A stretch of 27,948 bases of DNA from DAOVRL01 sp964459805 (GTDB lineage Bacteria; Planctomycetota; Phycisphaerae; Sedimentisphaerales; Anaerobacaceae), in contig CAYWOD010000014.1 of NCBI GenBank assembly GCA_964459805.1, positions 1-27,948 of the forward strand, read 5' to 3'. Positions within the stretch are counted from its first letter, which is position 1; each line of letters starts with the position of its first letter. The position numbers were made by a program, and so were the translations under genes. Shown piece by piece: positions 7,637-14,726 of this stretch. Below the pieces are notes generated by a model that was not told the origin of the DNA, ran no database searches, and saw nothing but the letters and a program-made list of their open reading frames with translations.

Positions 7637-8811
7637 TGGCCGAACAGACGCAGACAGGACCTAAAACCACCAAGCGCACAAGGAATCGCGGCTGGCTTGC
7701 TGTGATGATCGGTATTCCTGTAACAATAGCAGTCATCGCTTACTCTCTCTTGAGCGGCCCGAGCGTTGAAGAGCAGCTCGCCGCCATCGAAGCCGCCCGC
7801 GCAATTCCAGACTCCGAAAACGCCGCGGCAATCTACTACGAGCTACTCAAGGACCCTAACGCTACATCCTTATTAGATAATGGCCCTCAATTCCTCGATC
7901 AGGAGAGTGATAACCTGACGTCCAAAGAACCCTGGCTAAGCAAGGACTACCCCGAACTCGCCGCCTGGATCAAAGAACAGCAACCCGTGATCGACAGGCT
8001 CCTTAAGGCCTCAAAGTTCGACAAGTGCCGATTTCCAATAGCAGTTGACTGGCTGCAGACAGACCGCCTCATCGCACCACGCAAATGGGCATTTCTGCTC
8101 AGGCGTGCCGCCAATAACGACATTGGCGATGGCCGAGTTGACGATGCGATTGACAAGTGGCGATGCCTTATTCAGATGGGCGCACACCTTCGCCAGCAGC
8201 CGCTATTCGTAGAGCATCTGGTCGCATTCGCTGTCGAGGCGGTCGCCCTACGTCAAATAATAGTTTTTGTCGTGGAAGGCAATGCCGAGGAGACCCATCT
8301 GTGCAAGATCCAAATGTTTCCTTTGCATACGGAAGATAACTGGACCGCTGTCCTGGAAGAGGTCTTGCCGGCCGAAGAAGTGGCAGAGCAGAAGATGAAA
8401 GAGAACTTAAGACTCCTCGACCGAATCAAATACGAATTCAGTATCGGATGGTTGGCAAGCATAAAAGGTCCTGACACCGACAGGATACGCACAATATACC
8501 GCAGGCTTCTCGCCACCAGGCGGGGAATTCACGTCTTGGTGGGGCTAAAGCGTTACAGGGACAAACATGGTGCTTGGCCGCAAAGCCTCGATGACATACA
8601 ACCTCAAGTGTCTGCCGAAGCGCTCATCGACCCTTTCAACGACCTCCGTTTCGTATACAGGCTCACCGAAGACGCCTTCACGCTCTACTCCAAGGGACGC
8701 AATATGATTGACGAAAACGCCAAATATAGAGATCCGTTCGACGACTGGCCAATCTGGCCCCCACGCAGCAGACAAACGATAACACAAGAGGAAGACACTG
8801 ATGACAAATAG
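7633..8811 (+). CDS. Membrane-anchored paralogue 4 of 4, function unknown
   Basis: A 392-residue last copy of the tandem family. Basic KTTKRTRNR is followed by a transmembrane helix at about residues 20-39 (GWLAVMIGIPVTIAVIAYSLL). The exported domain shares long stretches with copy 3 (NNDIGDGRVDDAIDKWRCLI, NWTAVLEEVLPAEEVAEQK, RRGIHVLVGLKRYRDKHGAW). The tail is shorter, ending PPRSRQTITQEEDTDDK. The last 11 bases overlap the asnS start, and GAGGAAG inside this gene serves as the asnS ribosome binding site. Two start codons (7633 and 7636) are possible. As for the other copies, the role is unknown; a cell-envelope function is inferred only from the anchor. Confidence 0.85.
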   Translation: MMAEQTQTGPKTTKRTRNRGWLAVMIGIPVTIAVIAYSLLSGPSVEEQLAAIEAARAIPDSENAAAIYYELLKDPNATSLLDNGPQFLDQESDNLTSKEPWLSKDYPELAAWIKEQQPVIDRLLKASKFDKCRFPIAVDWLQTDRLIAPRKWAFLLRRAANNDIGDGRVDDAIDKWRCLIQMGAHLRQQPLFVEHLVAFAVEAVALRQIIVFVVEGNAEETHLCKIQMFPLHTEDNWTAVLEEVLPAEEVAEQKMKENLRLLDRIKYEFSIGWLASIKGPDTDRIRTIYRRLLATRRGIHVLVGLKRYRDKHGAWPQSLDDIQPQVSAEALIDPFNDLRFVYRLTEDAFTLYSKGRNMIDENAKYRDPFDDWPIWPPRSRQTITQEEDTDDK

Positions 8812-10312
8812 CAACAAGGCAAGCATATCCGAGTTGAAAGACTACATTGAACAAGAGGTCACTCTTTCCGGCTGGCTGTACAAGTCTCGCTCGAGCGGGA
8901 AGGTGCAGTTTCTCATCATTCGGGACGGAACGGGGCTTTGTCAGTGCATTGTTGAAAAGGGCAAGGTCTCTGATGAGCTTTTCGAGCAATTAAGGCACCT
9001 TGGGCAGGAATCGTCACTGACGGTTACGGGCGTCATCCGCGCCGAGCAAAGGAGTGTCGGCGGTTATGAGCTGGCCGTAACCGGGGCGGAAATCATCGGT
9101 CCGGCCGAGGGCTATCCCATCACGCCGAAATCGCACGGGGTCGATTTCCTGCTCAAGCACCGCCATTTGCATTTTCGCTCGCAGCGACAATGGTGCATCG
9201 GCAGAATCCGCCACACCGTCATCGACGCCATCCGCCGATTCTTCAACGACAACGGCTTTATCCTCATCGACACGCCCATCTTCACAACCATCGTCGGCGA
9301 AGACCAGGAGTCCCTTTTCGAGGTCGATTATTTCGGGACCCCCCTGCACCTGACGCAGACCGGCCAATTATATCTCGAATCGGCCGCGATGAGCTTCGGC
9401 AAGGTCTATTGCTTCGGCCCGACCTTCCGCGCCGAGAAGAGCAAGACCCGCCGGCACCTCACCGAATTCTGGATGGTCGAGCCCGAAGTCGCTTTCATCG
9501 ACCTTGATGGCCTCCTGGAACTCGCCGAGAACTTTGTCTCCTTCATAGTCGCCCAGGTCCTCCAGAATAATAGAAGCGAGCTCGAAACCCTGGGCAGCAA
9601 CATTGCCGCATTAGAGAAAATCCAACCGCCCTTCTATAGATTCACTTACAGCGACATGGTTGACATCCTCACCGGCCAAAAAAGCAAAGACTTCCTCGCC
9701 CGACAATTGCAGGATTTGCTGAATCAAAAGCAGCAGATCGAAGCCAAAATCGCCGAGCTCGAAGCCCAGCAATCCGGCTCGATGAAGCAGTGGAAGAAGG
9801 ATAAGATCGCCGCCGAGCTGATTGAGCTTCGCACCACGCTCGCCGAGACCGATACCAAGATTGAAAACAATCCCAAACACGCCCAACTGGCTGCCGAATT
9901 CCAGTGGGGCAAGGACCTGGGCGGCTCGGACGAAACCATCATCTCGCAAATGCACGACAAGCCCGTCTTCGTCACCCACTACCCCAAAGGCGCCAAGGCA
10001 TTCTATATGAAGACCGATCGCAGCAACGAAAAGGTCGTCCTGAACTTCGATTTGCTCGCACCCGAAGGCTTCGGCGAAATCATCGGAGGCTCGACCAGAG
10101 AAGACGACCACGACCGCCTCCTGGCGAAAATTAACGCCCAGGGCCTCAACCCCGAAACGTACAACTGGTACCTCGACCTGCGCAAATACGGCTCGGTCCC
10201 CCACGGCGGCTTCGGCCTCGGCCTCGAACGCACCGTCGCATGGATCACCGCTGAAAAGCACATCCGACAGTGCATCCCGTTCCCAAGAATGACCGACAAA
10301 GTCTACATCTAA
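8801..10312 (+). CDS. asnS: Asparaginyl-tRNA synthetase with coiled-coil insertion
   Basis: Charges tRNA-Asn with asparagine. The N-terminal OB-fold anticodon-binding domain spans about residues 15-105 (VTLSGWLYKSRSSGKVQFLI). The class II catalytic core follows, with the motif 2 segment near residue 209 (FRAEKSKTRRHLTEFWMVEPE, split here only for its key residues) and motif 3 near 470-483 (GGFGLGLERTVAWI). RHLTEFWMVEPE and HYPKGAKAFYM fit AsnRS rather than AspRS. At 503 residues it is longer than usual AsnRS (roughly 430-470). The excess lies between residue ~292 and ~366, a Lys/Glu/Gln-rich helical stretch (QQIEAKIAELEAQQ ... ELRTTLAETDTKIENN) that looks like an antiparallel coiled coil. The ATG at 8801 follows AGAGGAAG, inside the end of paralogue 4. 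Confidence 0.93.
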   Translation: MTNSNKASISELKDYIEQEVTLSGWLYKSRSSGKVQFLIIRDGTGLCQCIVEKGKVSDELFEQLRHLGQESSLTVTGVIRAEQRSVGGYELAVTGAEIIGPAEGYPITPKSHGVDFLLKHRHLHFRSQRQWCIGRIRHTVIDAIRRFFNDNGFILIDTPIFTTIVGEDQESLFEVDYFGTPLHLTQTGQLYLESAAMSFGKVYCFGPTFRAEKSKTRRHLTEFWMVEPEVAFIDLDGLLELAENFVSFIVAQVLQNNRSELETLGSNIAALEKIQPPFYRFTYSDMVDILTGQKSKDFLARQLQDLLNQKQQIEAKIAELEAQQSGSMKQWKKDKIAAELIELRTTLAETDTKIENNPKHAQLAAEFQWGKDLGGSDETIISQMHDKPVFVTHYPKGAKAFYMKTDRSNEKVVLNFDLLAPEGFGEIIGGSTREDDHDRLLAKINAQGLNPETYNWYLDLRKYGSVPHGGFGLGLERTVAWITAEKHIRQCIPFPRMTDKVYI

Positions 10313-10325
10313 TACGAATCACATA

Positions 10326-11267
10326 ATGGAATCCTGGACGATACAGAAGCTGCTCAACTGGACTGCCGGCTATTTCACCGACAAGGGCCTCGACTCGCCG
10401 CGACTGTCCGCAGAGCTGCTGCTCAGCCACGTGCTGGGTTTGAAGCGCATCGAACTGTACACCCAATTCGACAAGCCTCCCGACAAGCAGCAATTGCGCC
10501 AACTGCACGATTTGGTAAAACGCGCTGCTCAAAACGAACCCGTCGCCTACCTGACCGGCAAAACGGAGTTCTACTCGCTCGAGCTCAACATAACGCCTGA
10601 CTGTATGGTCCCTCGCCCGGAAACCGAGCTGCTCGTCGAAAGGGCCATCGAATTCCTGCGAACCCGCACCGCCGAGAATCCCGCGATGCAAAGCATACTG
10701 CGAGAAGGACACATCCCTGATGCCGCTCGCACCGGCACCCAATTCGTGTGCGATTTGTGCACCGGCAGCGGCTGCATCGCAGTTGCAATCGCCAAAAATT
10801 TCCCCGACGCCTCGATAATCGCAACGGACATCTCAAGCGCCGCCCTCGGCATCGCCGCGTCAAACATCGAAAAGCACAACTTGAAAGAGCGCATCACCCT
10901 GCTGTGCGGCGACTTGTTCGACCCTCTTATCCCCCGGTTAGATGTCCGCAAGTTCGATTTGATTGTGTGCAATCCCCCCTACGTAAGCGCCGCCGAATTC
11001 GAGGCCCTCGGCAGCAACGTCAAAGACTACGAGCCGAAGCTCGCACTTCTCGCCGGCGCCGACGGCCTCGACGTCTATCGCAGGATAATCAGAGACGCCG
11101 ACCGCTTCCTAAAACCCGCCGCAGCGTTGATGCTTGAGATAGGCTACGCACAGGGACCCGCCGTCAGAGAGCTTCTCGGACAAACCGGCGCCTCGCACCA
11201 AATCAAAATCGAAAAGGACCTCCACGACGACGACCGAATCGTCACCGCAACAAAAACACCATTCTGA
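10326..11267 (+). CDS. prmC: Release factor glutamine methyltransferase
   Basis: Methylates the glutamine of the GGQ loop of peptide chain release factors 1 and 2 using SAM. The 313-residue protein has the helical N-terminal domain of PrmC (AELLLSHVLGLKRIELY, then LVKRAAQNEPVAYLTG and FYSLELNITPDCMVPRPETE). The SAM motif CTGSG is at 145-149 and the catalytic NPPY at 216-219. About 30 residues (FLRTRTAENPAM...RTGTQF) between the N-domain and the Rossmann fold make it longer than the E. coli protein (277). It starts 13 bases after asnS and is the last gene of the translation-related operon. No clear terminator hairpin with a T-run follows. Confidence 0.93.
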   Translation: MESWTIQKLLNWTAGYFTDKGLDSPRLSAELLLSHVLGLKRIELYTQFDKPPDKQQLRQLHDLVKRAAQNEPVAYLTGKTEFYSLELNITPDCMVPRPETELLVERAIEFLRTRTAENPAMQSILREGHIPDAARTGTQFVCDLCTGSGCIAVAIAKNFPDASIIATDISSAALGIAASNIEKHNLKERITLLCGDLFDPLIPRLDVRKFDLIVCNPPYVSAAEFEALGSNVKDYEPKLALLAGADGLDVYRRIIRDADRFLKPAAALMLEIGYAQGPAVRELLGQTGASHQIKIEKDLHDDDRIVTATKTPF

Positions 11268-11439
11268 TTACGCTGCAACCCGGCACCCGGTCATTCCATA
11301 CCATAACGCAATTCCTTGAAATCTCAAGCTTTAATGATAGCATAGGGACCGATGACTTTTTGGATAGGGTGGCAAAAGTAGCTTGGCACAGATTGTATCT
11401 GCTGTGCGTCCAATCGCAGGACCGGCGACGAAGACAATA

Positions 11440-11865
11440 ATGGGCATTAAGTTCTTGAACAATTTCCTCTTACCGATAATTCTGTTGACATCTTTCCTTG
11501 GCTGTAGGGAGCGCACTGTTGAGACTTGTGGGTCGGGGCGAGCTGTTTCCAGGATCGGTTCCGATGACTATAAAGGGGAAAAATCCGGCAAGGTAACGAA
11601 ACGAATCGTTTTTTCCAGTAACCGTTCCGGTCCCTGGCGTATCTGGATGGTGAATGCAGATGCCTCGGCAATGCGCCAACTGACCAATGGTAAACCGGGT
11701 TCGCCGATGTGTGCCTGGGGTACGAGGCATACGGATTTCGGTGTGTCAGAGAAGCCACTCTTGGGCAGACATCGCCACATCGCCAAAATCGACAAATTCG
11801 CTGTGGTCCGGATTACACACCGAGTGATGAGCAACAAACAGCTTATACGATCCACAGTCTGTTAG
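11440..11865 (+). pseudogene. Truncated PD40/TolB-like beta-propeller lipoprotein
   Basis: From the ATG at 11440 the frame encodes a signal peptide with a lipobox-like end (FLNNFLLPIILLTSFLGC, Cys about residue 22). One beta-propeller blade follows: RIVFSSNRSGPWRIWMVNAD with AMRQLTNGKPGSP. This is the PD40 (WD40-like) repeat of TolB-type proteins. Full proteins carry several blades, but here homology stops around 11715 and the remaining 50 residues are unrelated. The minus strand over that part encodes a dockerin-like tail instead (11746-11835). I infer a rearrangement that joined the 5' end of this gene to another remnant. No good ribosome binding site is seen. A short functional lipoprotein cannot be excluded. 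Confidence 0.5.
11746..11835 (-). pseudogene. Dockerin-like C-terminal remnant
   Basis: On the minus strand this reads HHSVCNPDHSEFVDFGDVA followed by MSAQEWLL and a stop codon. The spacing of D, F-V-D-F-x-D-V-A and W-L matches the last half of the dockerin-like modules that end many secreted Phycisphaerae proteins. Only about 30 residues are left and there is no start. It overlaps the unrelated tail of the PD40 lipoprotein frame, so at least one of the two is a rearranged remnant. Recognition is by eye only. Confidence 0.4.
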
Positions 11866-11873
11866 ACTGGTGG

Positions 11874-11901
11874 TTGACAAAGTAGAATACTAAGCTAAAA
11901 T
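11874..11901 (+). promoter_or_regulatory. Promoter of the L-fucose isomerase gene
   Basis: A perfect TTGACA (11874-11879), a 16-base spacer and TAAAAT (11896-11901) lie 40 bases before the ATG at 11941. They are followed by AAGGAGG (11927-11933), an ideal ribosome binding site seven bases from the start codon. Confidence 0.6.
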
Positions 11902-11940
11902 TATATCCTATGCTTATGTTAGTTTCAAGGAGGTATTTTG

Positions 11941-13668
11941 ATGGCTGAGAAAGTGGAAGCTAAACACTTGCCGAATATACGTAAGGCCGCGTCGCGGGTC
12001 CCGGTTATCGGGGTTTTTGCTACGAGTGACCCGCGAATTGACCAGGCGAGTCGCAAGCGCTGCCAAAATATTGCGAAGATGGCGGCCGATACGATCAGCG
12101 GAGCGGTGGTGCTGCCGGACAAGACACCCGTTCCGGTGGTTTATTCGACCGTATTGGTTGACGGCGAGGCGCAGGCCGACATCGTCGCTCAGCAGTTTCG
12201 CAAGGCAGGCGTGGATATTCTGGTGTTGGTGCCGGATACGTGGGCGTTTCCGCAGCTTACTGCTATTTCGCTGCTCCAGCAATTCCCATCCAACACACCC
12301 ATCAATATAACGTGCGGCAACAGCGGACCCAAGCCGGGCGTCGTCTATGCCCACGCCCTCAACGGTGCAATCGCTCAGTATGGCCGGATGGCAGCCCTGA
12401 ATGTGGGCACCTGGCCCGATACCGGGATGAATCCGAAGATGACCGACCAGACGGCCAAGAACCTGATTGACTGGTGCTACGCCGCCGTCACTGCCGTCGC
12501 CCTGCGAGGACGCAGGGTCGTGGTCTTAGGACACGACTCGATGGGGATGGAAACGGCCCTCGCCCATGTCCTTGAGACAAGAAACACGTTTGGACTGGAG
12601 ATCACTCGCCTGGATATGAAGCTCTTGGCCGATATGCTGAATAAGAAGGCCTATGACAAGAAGGAATTCAAGGAGCTGCGGGCGTGGATTGATAAGCGTA
12701 TCGGCAAGCGGGTGGAGCTGCGGGATGAGGCGGACAGTGAACGATTCAATAAAGAATTGGCGATGTACCTGATAACCCGCGATTTGATGGAGGACCTCAA
12801 CGCAGTCGGCGGCGGCTTTATGAGCCAGCTCGAATGGGGCAGCGACCTGCGGGGTATTCCGCTGCCGGTGGCCGACGTAATGGAGAGCCTTTTCAATTCC
12901 ACTTTCGACCACAACGGCGGCAAAGCCCCCCTGCCATACGCCACCGAAGCCGACGTCCAGGGCCTCCTGACGATGCTGTTTATGACGTATCTCAGCGGCG
13001 GCAATCCCCCTCTGTTTATGGACTTCCGCAAGGTGTGGGAAGCCTGGGAGATTAAAAAGCTGGCTAAGAAAATCGGTATCAAGAAGCTGGATACCAAGGC
13101 CGACTGGTACAACAAGGGCCTGGTGGATGGCGATAACTCCGGAAGCGCATCTTTCGACTGGGCCGCAAAGCCCGGCGCGCCCATAAAGCAGATTATGGAC
13201 GGCATATCGCTGCCGTTGGCTGAGGAGGACTACTTCCCCGGCGGTGGCAATGCGGTCAACTTTATAACGCCGGCGGGGATTGAAGGCATCGCCGGGCGGC
13301 TGACCTACAGCACGACTTGCGGCCTGTTCAGTATGATCTGGGACGAGGCGCACACGACGGCGGTGCCGCCGAAGCTCGCCAAGGCGATGTGCGAATTGAC
13401 CACGCTCATCTGGCCGCACACGTTTGTTGTGCCCAAATACGCGAGCATGACCGAATACAAGCAGTACCCCCCTGCCAACCACTTCCACATGACTTGGGAC
13501 CTGCCCGTCGCCCGATTGCAGCACTGGATGGACCTCACCGGCGTCCTCAGCGTCACTCCGTGGGCGGCCCGGCCGAAATTCATCGAAGGCACCGACCGTC
13601 CCCAGCCCCTCGTCCACCTAATAAACGCCGGCGAAAACAACTACAAACTACTAACCCGCCGCAGTTAG
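11941..13668 (+). CDS. fucI: L-fucose isomerase family protein
   Basis: Predicted ketol-isomerase converting an aldose such as L-fucose (or D-arabinose) to the ketose in the cytoplasm. The 575-residue protein is co-linear with E. coli FucI. Matches include GPKPGVVYAHALNGAI, DSMGMETALAHV, SLFNSTFDHNG, NSGSASFDW and YFPGGGNAVNFIT. The metal-binding catalytic residues appear conserved: E336 in ATEAD, D361 in FMDFRKVW and H514 in PANHFHM, corresponding to E337, D361 and H528 in E. coli as I recall them. I prefer ATG 11941 over the TTG at 11938 because of its 7-base spacing from AAGGAGG. It has its own promoter and stands alone: no fuculokinase, aldolase or transporter lies next to it. Another deoxy- or pentose sugar is possible as substrate. 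Its TAG stop forms the first bases of the palindromic element at 13666. Confidence 0.85.
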   Translation: MAEKVEAKHLPNIRKAASRVPVIGVFATSDPRIDQASRKRCQNIAKMAADTISGAVVLPDKTPVPVVYSTVLVDGEAQADIVAQQFRKAGVDILVLVPDTWAFPQLTAISLLQQFPSNTPINITCGNSGPKPGVVYAHALNGAIAQYGRMAALNVGTWPDTGMNPKMTDQTAKNLIDWCYAAVTAVALRGRRVVVLGHDSMGMETALAHVLETRNTFGLEITRLDMKLLADMLNKKAYDKKEFKELRAWIDKRIGKRVELRDEADSERFNKELAMYLITRDLMEDLNAVGGGFMSQLEWGSDLRGIPLPVADVMESLFNSTFDHNGGKAPLPYATEADVQGLLTMLFMTYLSGGNPPLFMDFRKVWEAWEIKKLAKKIGIKKLDTKADWYNKGLVDGDNSGSASFDWAAKPGAPIKQIMDGISLPLAEEDYFPGGGNAVNFITPAGIEGIAGRLTYSTTCGLFSMIWDEAHTTAVPPKLAKAMCELTTLIWPHTFVVPKYASMTEYKQYPPANHFHMTWDLPVARLQHWMDLTGVLSVTPWAARPKFIEGTDRPQPLVHLINAGENNYKLLTRRS

Positions 13669-13788
13669 TTCCTGTTGCGGAAAGCCAAAACTGACGATGT
13701 CACCCCTGCGAAAGCAGGGGTCCATATCGAAAAACCTGGATTCCTGCTTTCGCAGGAATGACAAATGCTGTTTCCGCAACAGGAACTA
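13666..13788. repeat. Composite palindromic element with 18-bp terminal inverted repeats
   Basis: Perfect 18-bp inverted repeats (13666-13683 and 13771-13788; left arm TAGTTCCTGTTGCGGAAA) bound a 123-bp element. Inside are two inverted 26-bp copies of a REP-like unit (13699-13724 and 13737-13762) that differ at a few bases. Each is itself a hairpin: CCCCTGC-GAAA-GCAGGGG and ATTCCTGC-TTTC-GCAGGAAT. The unit resembles widespread REP sequences of the GTCATTCC...GGAATGAC type. The left terminal repeat starts exactly at the stop codon of the isomerase gene. No target-site duplication is evident. Confidence 0.85.
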
Positions 13789-14083
13789 TTTAAAAGTATT
13801 CACCATGAATTTCCACGAATTGTCACTAATTGGCCACGAAGGTTACCCGGCTTCGCACAAGGGTACGCCGCGGCAAGGCGGGACGAAATACGAAATGCGA
13901 GATACGAAATACGAGGCAATTTCCCTTGCTTTCCCCCTCAGCCTGTGCTACCTTGCCACCGGAAAGGCAACTACGAGAGTGACAGCAGGCACAAGAGCAA
14001 CCGCGTAAGAGAGCGAAAGACGCGCCTCCCACAGGGCAAGCAGCGCAAAATAGCGATGAACAAGTAAAAACGAAAGGGCAGCC
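13789..14083. other. Intergenic DNA with short microrepeats
   Basis: No supported gene. From about 13883 to 13915 the motif ACGAAATACGA / ATGCGAGATACGAAATACGA recurs in tandem, and TTTCCACGAATTGTCACTAA (13810-13829) looks like another short dispersed sequence. Open frames here translate to low-information peptides. Confidence 0.5.
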
Positions 14084-14263
14084 ATGGTAGATAATGATAA
14101 AGGGAAGATGAAACTAAGTGCTGTTCCAGGGCTTGCCGTGATTGGGTGCTTTGCGACCGGTGTTCTTGGATTGATTAATGCCTACCGTAATGGAAGCGAC
14201 CTCAGTCTTTTTGCTGCGGCCATAGCCTTTGGCATAGTAGCCTACCTCAGCTTTGGAAAATAG
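14084..14263 (+). CDS. Small two-helix membrane protein, 59 residues
   Basis: ATG GTA GAT at 14084 opens a 59-codon frame ending with TAG at 14261-14263. After a charged start (MVDNDKGKMK) come two hydrophobic segments, about residues 12-33 (SAVPGLAVIGCFATGVLGLI) and 40-57 (LSLFAAAIAFGIVAYLSF), separated by the polar turn NAYRNGSD. This is a credible hairpin-type inner-membrane protein. GAAAGGGC five bases upstream can act as a ribosome binding site. The reading frame is much more protein-like than the surrounding DNA. I do not recognise a family. It lies between the isomerase gene and the guaA scar, apparently alone. Confidence 0.6.
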   Translation: MVDNDKGKMKLSAVPGLAVIGCFATGVLGLINAYRNGSDLSLFAAAIAFGIVAYLSFGK

Positions 14264-14301
14264 CAGATTGATTCGGTGCGAATTATCGCACACTACGTGT
14301 C

Positions 14302-14339
14302 TTTCCCGGCAAGTCGAGACTTTCAGCGTGGCAAGATTC
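14302..14339 (+). repeat. Direct repeat near the displaced guaA 3' end, copy 1
   Basis: TTTCCCGGCAAGTCGAGACT and the following bases to 14339 match 15693-15729 at about 30 of 38 positions in the same orientation. It lies about 125 bases beyond the displaced guaA 3' end; copy 2 lies about 150 bases beyond the intact guaA 3' end. Confidence 0.6.
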
Positions 14340-14462
14340 CGGTGTGCGGTGCACTGGCTGCCGGAATTCGCGTTAATTCGTGACCCGGCGCTTACGCTTA
14401 GGGCTCTGTGGGTTTGCCGATCACCCATTAACCAATTATCTGCCGCGGCGGACTCACCAGAC

Positions 14463-14565
14463 TCACTCCCATTCGATAGTGGCGGAGGGCTTACTGGAGA
14501 TGTCATAGACGACGCGGTTTACGCCGCGGACCTCGTTGATTATTCGCGAGCCTGAAGGTGCGAGG
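14463..14565 (-). pseudogene. guaA: Second, displaced 3' end of guaA
   Basis: On the minus strand 14463-14552 reads SRIINEVRGVNRVVYDISSK then P-S-A-T-I-E-W-E and a stop. This is the conserved C-terminus of GMP synthase. In the best-conserved 55 bases it differs from the intact guaA 1.4 kb away at four positions, all synonymous third-codon changes. Upstream of the SR dipeptide similarity fades (weak match to ~14565), and there is no start or catalytic part. Synonymous-only differences show that the fragment comes from a once-functional guaA rather than from drifted copy DNA. It is either an attachment-site-like remnant of an element integrated at the guaA 3' end or the relic of a tandem duplication. 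Confidence 0.85.
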
Positions 14566-14659
14566 AGCCATACGCAAGATTTGTGGGAATTTTGAGATTT
14601 TATTTGACCGAAAGGAGATTTGGACGTAGTATTTATACAGCAGACATGCGCAGGAGTTA

Positions 14660-14709
14660 TCGTAGGTTGCCCGCAAGGGCAGCAGCGCGTACCGCGTGGG
14701 ATCCTACGA
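14660..14709. other. Predicted three-way-junction structure
   Basis: An outer stem TCGTAGG/CCTACGA (14660-14666 with 14703-14709) encloses two hairpins. The first is GCCC-GCAA-GGGC (14669-14680), which has a GNRA-type loop when read from the plus strand. The second is GCGCG-TAC-CGCGT (14685-14697). It lies 17 bases beyond the stop codon of the DUF3800 gene. It has no T-run and so is not a standard terminator. It could be a structured RNA, a recombination-site fold or chance. Confidence 0.4.
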
Positions 14710-14726
14710 CCTGGGGTCTGCTATTT

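Noticed and set aside
9611..10261. 216-codon open frame on the minus strand
   Set aside because: Antisense shadow of asnS; low-complexity Ala/Val/Gly-rich translation without motifs.
12526..13617. 363-codon open frame on the minus strand
   Set aside because: It lies entirely antisense to the well-supported L-fucose isomerase gene, and its translation has no recognisable family. It is an effect of codon bias.
13883..13915. Possible CRISPR-like array from the ACGAAATACGA microrepeats
   Set aside because: Units are contiguous and very short, without spacers of regular length, and no cas genes are nearby.
14660..14709. Integron attC site interpretation of the folded element
   Set aside because: It lacks the conserved GTTRRRY / RYYYAAC core sites, and no integron integrase is present, so only the structure is reported.
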